In this document: positions 59,014 to 64,000 of the stretch, piece by piece
How the letters are laid out: every line of letters begins with the position of its first letter
How positions within the stretch are numbered: position 1 is the first letter of the stretch
Assembly (NCBI GenBank): GCA_947492185.1
Contig: CANLMR010000001.1
Location: 310,001-374,000 of the forward strand
Source: an uncultured Tenacibaculum sp.
GTDB lineage: Bacteria; Bacteroidota; Bacteroidia; Flavobacteriales; Flavobacteriaceae
DNA length: 64,000 bases
Direction: 5' to 3'
Position numbers and translations under genes: made by a program
Notes under the pieces: model-generated
The model's database searches: none
Told to the model about the DNA's origin: nothing
Seen by the model: the letters and a program-made list of their open reading frames with translations, nothing else

Positions 59014-60690
59014 ATGACCAAAGTATATAAAGAAAGAACAAGAGCCCAAGAATCAACAAACGCCATAGAAAGACTATATATTTCTATGCGACACTTATTT
59101 AGTAGAGGATTTTATAAACCAATGGGAGTTTCTGGAGAAACACTTAGAAAATCACTTCTATTACTAAGACCTGAGATTTATGGTTCTATTGCTGAGGAAA
59201 AAACAGAATTAAATGGACTTACTTATGTAATTGAACGTTTACCTGAAGGAATAGAAGAGTGTCAGTTTATCAATTTAACGTCAGATGAAGGCTATAGGAG
59301 CTCACATTTTAAATCTATTGTTCCTCCTAAAAGAAGAAGAAACTGCTATAGAATTGATAAGGATCAAATGAATATTGAGATTACTAGAGGAAGATCCGAC
59401 ATTTATGACATACTAACTCATCTTACTTTTTTATTTATAGAATCACATAAAATAAAAGATAGAGTTTTACTTTCTGATACAGGAAAAACAACTAGAGAGT
59501 GGTCTAACTTAGAGGAGGTTGTAATACATAATGCTACATTGTCTGATAAAGATAAGGATGTATTAATGGTTCATTTAGGAAGTATTTTAGGAAGGACTTA
59601 TGATGAAGTTTATCAATCATACAATACTTTTTCTAGTGAAGAGAATCCACAACGCTTCTTTCAGTTAATTTATTGGTTAGGAAAATTAGCTATTAATGAA
59701 GAGTTATATGATAAGAAAAGATCTATTCGTTTTAGCTCGGTATTGTCAGAAGAAATAGGTAGACATTACTATGGTGAAATTTGGGCAAACGATATTAAGG
59801 AAGTATTATTAAAAGAAGAGTTGATAGAACGACCAATTCATATTATTAGCGCAAATATGCATAGTGTTTTAAACTCTATATACGCTAAAAATGCAATTCC
59901 AAAAGAAGCGAAAAACAATGTAGGGTTTTCTTTATTTGAACTGTTAAGTAATAGTGATAGTAAACCATTACAAACTGCTGTTAAGAATTTCGCCTCAGAG
60001 AATGGATTGATTTACTTGAAAGATAAATCAGGAACAAATATTAATGTTCAAATTATTGACACAAATAAAATTTCGTTTGAATCTGATTTAATATCACAAG
60101 ATAATAATAGCAACAAGCCTGTTATCATAGTTATGGATTATGCTTTTGGTGAGCAAGCTTACGAAACTATGGATGAACTTTTAAAACCATATAAACAAGG
60201 CACAAAAATTCACCATTTAAATGTAGAATCTGTTTCTATAATGGGTAAAGCAGGAATTTTAGAAGGAGGTAAAGGAGATATTATGATTCCATCTGCTCAT
60301 GTTTTTGAAGGAACAGCAGATAACTATCCGTTTAAAAATGAGTTAACAAAAGAAGATTTAGAAGGATTTGGTGTTGAGGTTTTTGATGGAAGTATGGTAA
60401 CTGTATTAGGTACATCTTTACAGAATAAAGATCTTTTAAAGTTTTTCCACGATTCAACTTGGAAAGTAATTGGATTAGAAATGGAAGGAGCGCATTATCA
60501 AAAAGCTATTCAATCTGCTTCTAGAATTAGAGAAACTATTGGTGAAAATGTAAAGGTAAGATATGCATATTATGCTTCTGATAATCCATTAGAAACTGGA
60601 GCAACATTAGCATCTGGTGGTTTAGGAATGAGTGGTGTAACACCTACTTATGCAATCACTCAAAGAATACTAGAACAAATATTAAAATAG
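59014..60690 (+). CDS. Large conserved flavobacterial protein (DUF6909-like) with nucleosidase-like C-terminus
   Basis: This 558-residue cytoplasmic protein is typical of flavobacteria and I recall it as DUF6909; check the number. The N-terminus RTRAQESTNAIERLYISMRH and FYKPMGVSGETLRKSLLLLR is strongly conserved. The last 200 residues have GKAGILEGGKGDIMIPSAHV, VIGLEMEGAHYQKAI and GMSGVTPTYAITQRIL, which look like a phosphorylase/nucleosidase fold with an EMEG ribose-binding motif. A purine-related role is inference. Confidence 0.68.
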   Translation: MTKVYKERTRAQESTNAIERLYISMRHLFSRGFYKPMGVSGETLRKSLLLLRPEIYGSIAEEKTELNGLTYVIERLPEGIEECQFINLTSDEGYRSSHFKSIVPPKRRRNCYRIDKDQMNIEITRGRSDIYDILTHLTFLFIESHKIKDRVLLSDTGKTTREWSNLEEVVIHNATLSDKDKDVLMVHLGSILGRTYDEVYQSYNTFSSEENPQRFFQLIYWLGKLAINEELYDKKRSIRFSSVLSEEIGRHYYGEIWANDIKEVLLKEELIERPIHIISANMHSVLNSIYAKNAIPKEAKNNVGFSLFELLSNSDSKPLQTAVKNFASENGLIYLKDKSGTNINVQIIDTNKISFESDLISQDNNSNKPVIIVMDYAFGEQAYETMDELLKPYKQGTKIHHLNVESVSIMGKAGILEGGKGDIMIPSAHVFEGTADNYPFKNELTKEDLEGFGVEVFDGSMVTVLGTSLQNKDLLKFFHDSTWKVIGLEMEGAHYQKAIQSASRIRETIGENVKVRYAYYASDNPLETGATLASGGLGMSGVTPTYAITQRILEQILK

Positions 60691-60695
60691 GTTAG

Positions 60696-61748
60696 ATGTC
60701 AAAGCAAGTTAAAGATAACGAAGAAGTAGACTTAGGTTCTTTATTTGTAATTATAGGTAGAGCTTTCACAAAGTTGGGTAACTTTATTTCTGGGGTTTTT
60801 AAAGGAATATTTCAATTTTTAATTGAAGTTCTTTTATTTCTTAAAAATAATAGTATCAAACTTGGTGTAGCAACTTTAATTGGTGTTCTATTAGGTGTTT
60901 TTATGGAGTTTAATTCGGAAACAACATATGAAGCAAACCTATATGTAAAACCAAATTTTAGTAGCTCTAGACAATTATATAACAATATCAAGTTCTATAA
61001 TGATTTGGTGAGACAAGAGAATTCTGAAGAAATTAAGCGCATATTCAGTATTTCTGATGAAGAAGCAAAGTCGTTAAAGAGATTTGATATTACTCCAATC
61101 ATAAATGAGAATGATATTTTAACATCTTATGATGATCTTACTCAATCTATAGATACATCTACCGTTAAAAGTTATTCGTATTTAAAATTTAAAAATGCCT
61201 TTACACAATTTGATTATAAAGTTCATCAAATTACTGTTAGCGCAACTAAGAATGATGTGTTTTCTAAGTTAGATGAAACAATTATTGGCTCAATTGTAAA
61301 TAATAATTATTTCAAAAATCTAAAAAGAACAAACAAGGATAATTTATTAAGAACAGATTCTCTTTTAAGAAAGAACTTAAAACAAGCGGATTCTCTTCAC
61401 GAAATATACAAGCAAGTTTTAATTGAACAGGCCAAAAAACCAAACTCTTCTACTAGCATAAATATGGATGGTAATAATTCCGCTTCGATTAATAAGGAAC
61501 AAGAATTATTTAATACAAAAGTGAGATTAAATGATGATTTAGTTGAGGTAAATAAAAATTTATCCGAAAAATCAGAAGTAATAAACATAGTATCTAATTT
61601 TCAACCTATAGGGCATAAGGTTAAGGCAATTCAGAAGAACAAAGCTTTTCAATTTGGATTGTTTGGTTTTTTAATAATGATAGTTACTTTACTATTACTA
61701 AAGTTAAATGCTTTTTTAGAGGATTATCAGGAAGGTGTTAAAAATTAG
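60696..61748 (+). CDS. Wzz-like polysaccharide chain-length regulator
   Basis: This 350-residue inner-membrane protein has one transmembrane segment at about 48-66 (NSIKLGVATLIGVLLGVFME) and another at the C-terminus (FQFGLFGFLIMIVTLLLLKL). Between them lies a periplasmic region of about 240 residues with coiled-coil stretches (LRTDSLLRKNLKQADSLHEI). The TM-helix-TM layout is the Wzz/PCP type. It sits directly before polysaccharide genes, supporting a role in O-antigen or capsule length. Confidence 0.8.
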   Translation: MSKQVKDNEEVDLGSLFVIIGRAFTKLGNFISGVFKGIFQFLIEVLLFLKNNSIKLGVATLIGVLLGVFMEFNSETTYEANLYVKPNFSSSRQLYNNIKFYNDLVRQENSEEIKRIFSISDEEAKSLKRFDITPIINENDILTSYDDLTQSIDTSTVKSYSYLKFKNAFTQFDYKVHQITVSATKNDVFSKLDETIIGSIVNNNYFKNLKRTNKDNLLRTDSLLRKNLKQADSLHEIYKQVLIEQAKKPNSSTSINMDGNNSASINKEQELFNTKVRLNDDLVEVNKNLSEKSEVINIVSNFQPIGHKVKAIQKNKAFQFGLFGFLIMIVTLLLLKLNAFLEDYQEGVKN

Positions 61749-61797
61749 AACAAGTATCTTCATTATCAAGAATTTGATATTTTAAATTGTAAGAAAA

Positions 61798-62526
61798 ATG
61801 TTAACTGAACAAAATATTAGCTTTCCTAACTTCTTAGAAAGCGAGTTTTCTTATGAATGGCATATGAGCAGAAATGAGAGGTATGCATTTATAAAATTAC
61901 TTGAAAAAATCAAACCTAAAGTGGCTATAGAAATAGGTTGCTTTAAAGGAGGTAGTCTAGAGGTAATGAGTAAATATGCTGATAAAGTTTACTCTATAGA
62001 TATCAACCCTGAAGTAAAAGAAAAACTAGATGGTAAGTTTGATAATGTTGATTTGAGAATTGGAACTTCATCTAAAGTTATTCCTGAGATACTTAAAGAA
62101 ATAGAGGAAAAAGGTGAGATTTTAGAATTTGTTTTAATTGACGGAGAGCATACAGTTAATGGTGTGAAAAATGACATTACCCATTTTTTAAAATACATTC
62201 CTAAAAGTAATATTCATGTTGTTTTTCACGATAGTTTTAATCCAATTTGTAGAAAAGGAATGAAAAAAGCGAACTATACTTCTTGTCCTTATGTACATTA
62301 TGTTGAATTGGATTTCATAAGTGGTGTATTTAATCCAGGAAAATTATATCGCCAAATGTGGGGAGGTTTAGGATTAGTATTGTTAAAACCTGAAAAAAGG
62401 AGAGGAACAATTAAAATCAATGAATGTCAGAGAAAGATATTTAATACGGTTTATTGGAAATCTGTGCATCCGTTAAGAGATCGATTAATGTTTTTGAAAC
62501 CTCTTATACAAAAAATGAAAAACTAG
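61798..62526 (+). CDS. SAM-dependent methyltransferase (CmcI/Methyltransf_24-like)
   Basis: This 242-residue protein has the SAM motif [20 protein letters not shown] at about 39-58, followed by [10 protein letters not shown]. The [20 protein letters not shown] and [20 protein letters not shown] segments are typical of glycan-associated methyltransferases with an Asp/His metal site. It probably methylates a sugar of the surface polysaccharide. gmd starts 1 nt after its stop, so they are one operon. Confidence 0.82.
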   Translation: MLTEQNISFPNFLESEFSYEWHMSRNERYAFIKLLEKIKPKVAIEIGCFKGGSLEVMSKYADKVYSIDINPEVKEKLDGKFDNVDLRIGTSSKVIPEILKEIEEKGEILEFVLIDGEHTVNGVKNDITHFLKYIPKSNIHVVFHDSFNPICRKGMKKANYTSCPYVHYVELDFISGVFNPGKLYRQMWGGLGLVLLKPEKRRGTIKINECQRKIFNTVYWKSVHPLRDRLMFLKPLIQKMKN

Positions 62527-62527
62527 A

Positions 62528-63643
62528 ATGAAAAAAGTAGCTTTAATAACAGGAATTACGGGGCAAGATGGTGCATATTTAGCAGAGCTTTTATTAGAAA
62601 AAAACTATATAGTTCATGGTATAAAAAGAAGAGCATCTAGTTTTAATACGCAGCGTATAGATCATTTATATCAAGATCCACATATAGAAAACAGAAATCT
62701 GATTCTTCATTATGGAGATATGACTGATGGGACGAATCTAATCAGAATACTTCAAGAAGTTCAACCTGATGAAATTTATAATCTGGCGGCAATGAGTCAT
62801 GTACATGTGTCTTTTGAAACGCCAGAATATACGGCTAATGTAGATGGTTTAGGAACATTAAGATTATTAGAAGCAATTCGAATTTTAAAGCTTGAAAATA
62901 AAACTAAAATCTATCAAGCTTCCACTTCGGAGCTTTATGGAAAAGTACAAGAAGTTCCACAATCTGAAACCACACCTTTTTATCCAAGAAGTCCATATGG
63001 TGTTGCTAAAATGTATGCATATTGGATTACCGTAAATTATAGGGAAGCTTATAACATTTTTGGTTGTAACGGAATTTTATTTAACCATGAATCTCCAATA
63101 CGAGGAGAAACTTTTGTTACTCGTAAAATTACAAGAGCTGTTTCTAAAATTGCTCATGGATTACAAGATAAATTATACCTAGGAAATTTAAATGCCCAAA
63201 GAGATTGGGGACATGCAAAAGATTATGTCCGTATGATGTGGATGATTTTACAAGCAGATCAACCAGAAGATTGGGTTATTGCTACAGGAAAAACTACAAC
63301 AGTAAGAGACTTCGTACGAATGGCATTTAATGAAATAGGTGTAGAATTAACATTTGAAGGAGAAGGTAAACAAGAGAAAGGAATTATAAAATCCTGCAGT
63401 AATCCTAACTTTAATTTAGAAGTAGGAAAAACTGTAGTTTGTATTGATCCGCATTATTATCGTCCAACTGAGGTTGATTTATTAATAGGAGATGCTTCTA
63501 AAGCTAAAGAAAAATTAGGTTGGGTTCCAGAATATACATTAGGGGATATGGTAAAAGAGATGATGGAAAGCGACTTGAAATTGATGGAGCGAGAAAGATA
63601 TTTGCAAAAAGGCGGTCATGATATTTTAAATAATTATGAATAA
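62528..63643 (+). CDS. gmd: GDP-mannose 4,6-dehydratase
   Basis: This 371-residue short-chain dehydrogenase makes GDP-4-keto-6-deoxymannose from GDP-mannose. [17 protein letters not shown] binds [24 protein letters not shown] and [13 protein letters not shown] contain the catalytic Thr/Ser, Glu and Yxxx[21 protein letters not shown] and [16 protein letters not shown] are GDP-binding regions. The length is normal. It overlaps the fcl start by 8 nt, giving the GDP-fucose pathway. Confidence 0.97.
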   Translation: MKKVALITGITGQDGAYLAELLLEKNYIVHGIKRRASSFNTQRIDHLYQDPHIENRNLILHYGDMTDGTNLIRILQEVQPDEIYNLAAMSHVHVSFETPEYTANVDGLGTLRLLEAIRILKLENKTKIYQASTSELYGKVQEVPQSETTPFYPRSPYGVAKMYAYWITVNYREAYNIFGCNGILFNHESPIRGETFVTRKITRAVSKIAHGLQDKLYLGNLNAQRDWGHAKDYVRMMWMILQADQPEDWVIATGKTTTVRDFVRMAFNEIGVELTFEGEGKQEKGIIKSCSNPNFNLEVGKTVVCIDPHYYRPTEVDLLIGDASKAKEKLGWVPEYTLGDMVKEMMESDLKLMERERYLQKGGHDILNNYE

Positions 63644-64000
63644 ATCTTCTAAGGTATTTGTTGCAGGACACAGAGGTTTAGTAGGAAGTGCTATTGTGAA
63701 AAACTTAGAGCAAAAAGGCTTTACCAATATTATTACTAGAACTCATAAAGAGTTAGATTTAACTAATCAAGTTGAAACGGCTTCATTTTTTGAAAATGAA
63801 AAACCAGAATATGTTTTTTTAGCTGCTGCGAAAGTTGGTGGAATTGTAGCCAATAATACCTATAGAGCAGATTTTATTTATGCAAACATGATGATTCAAA
63901 ACAATGTGATTCATGAAAGTTATAAGCATAAAGTAAAGAAGTTATTGTTTTTAGGCAGTACCTGTATTTATCCTAAAAATGCAGCACAACCGTTAAGGGA
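63636..64000 (+). CDS. fcl: GDP-L-fucose synthase, partial (C-terminus beyond window)
   Basis: The frame opens at ATG 63636, within the end of gmd, with [20 protein letters not shown], the NADP-binding motif of GDP-fucose synthase. [20 protein letters not shown] and [20 protein letters not shown] follow, the latter with the catalytic Ser region. The window ends after about 121 residues. It reduces and epimerises the Gmd product to GDP-L-fucose for surface glycans. Confidence 0.95.
   Translation, partial: MNKSSKVFVAGHRGLVGSAIVKNLEQKGFTNIITRTHKELDLTNQVETASFFENEKPEYVFLAAAKVGGIVANNTYRADFIYANMMIQNNVIHESYKHKVKKLLFLGSTCIYPKNAAQPLR

Overview
The window reads as a chromosomal segment of a marine-type member of the Flavobacteriaceae (Bacteroidota), close in gene content to Tenacibaculum-like genera. 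The evidence is the very AT-rich DNA, promoters with the Bacteroidota -7 box TAnnTTTG, little use of Shine-Dalgarno sites, many lipoproteins with short lipoboxes, a type B C-terminal sorting domain of the type IX secretion system, and conserved flavobacterial neighbourhoods such as DUF4175-ybeY-mnmG. Genus assignment is inference.

Layout. 0-1.6 kb: a PIN-domain/P-loop NTPase gene pair at the left edge, then a gene-poor stretch with REP-like repeats. 1.6-8.1 kb: methyltransferase, esterase lipoprotein, TerB-like protein, outer-membrane barrels, gltX, and a small double-glycine-leader peptide. 8.3-15.1 kb: DUF4175 protein, ybeY, mnmG and a methyltransferase, with four parS-like palindromes around mnmG. 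15.2-20.2 kb: DoxX, SPFH protein, tatA, GIN-domain protein, rnr. 20.2-20.8 kb: a gene-free AT-rich stretch rich in DnaA-box-like nonamers between divergent rnr and rpiB, a candidate replication origin. 20.8-30.6 kb: rpiB, acetyltransferases, rluE, an LRR/T9SS protein, recA, dut, gpsA, an ACT-like protein, an MFS transporter, and a LuxE-like ligase. 30.6-34.3 kb: lipoproteins around an ECF sigma/anti-sigma pair. 34.3-47.6 kb: mostly housekeeping genes (asparaginase, ALDH7, pth, queD, MATE, Fur/MerC, mutS, trmH). 47.6-48.5 kb: a dense REP-like block enclosing a GIY-YIG gene.

48.7-55.8 kb is the most interesting part. A 47-residue Gly-rich peptide gene, a terminator/attenuator, a TPR sensor histidine kinase and a NarL-like response regulator are followed by nine short transcription units that share one promoter design. 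Four units at 51.5-52.2 kb are non-coding, with a period of about 181 bp and each ending in a terminator. Five units at 54.3-55.76 kb each encode a 33-residue cationic amphipathic peptide of one family, with a period of about 290 bp. Every promoter has an upstream element ending in GCGGAnATCCC-like sequence, placed 24 (once 25) nt before the TAnnTTTG box. I propose that the two-component system drives this regulon of small RNAs plus peptides, in the style of Gac/Rsm or agr/PSM circuits. The array and the spacing are read directly from the sequence; the regulatory link is inference.

55.8-64 kb: glutaryl-CoA dehydrogenase, rnpA, a C-terminal processing protease, a large nucleosidase-like protein, then a surface-polysaccharide cluster (Wzz-like protein, methyltransferase, gmd, and fcl cut by the window end). 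No rRNA, tRNA, CRISPR array, complete insertion sequence or prophage was found.
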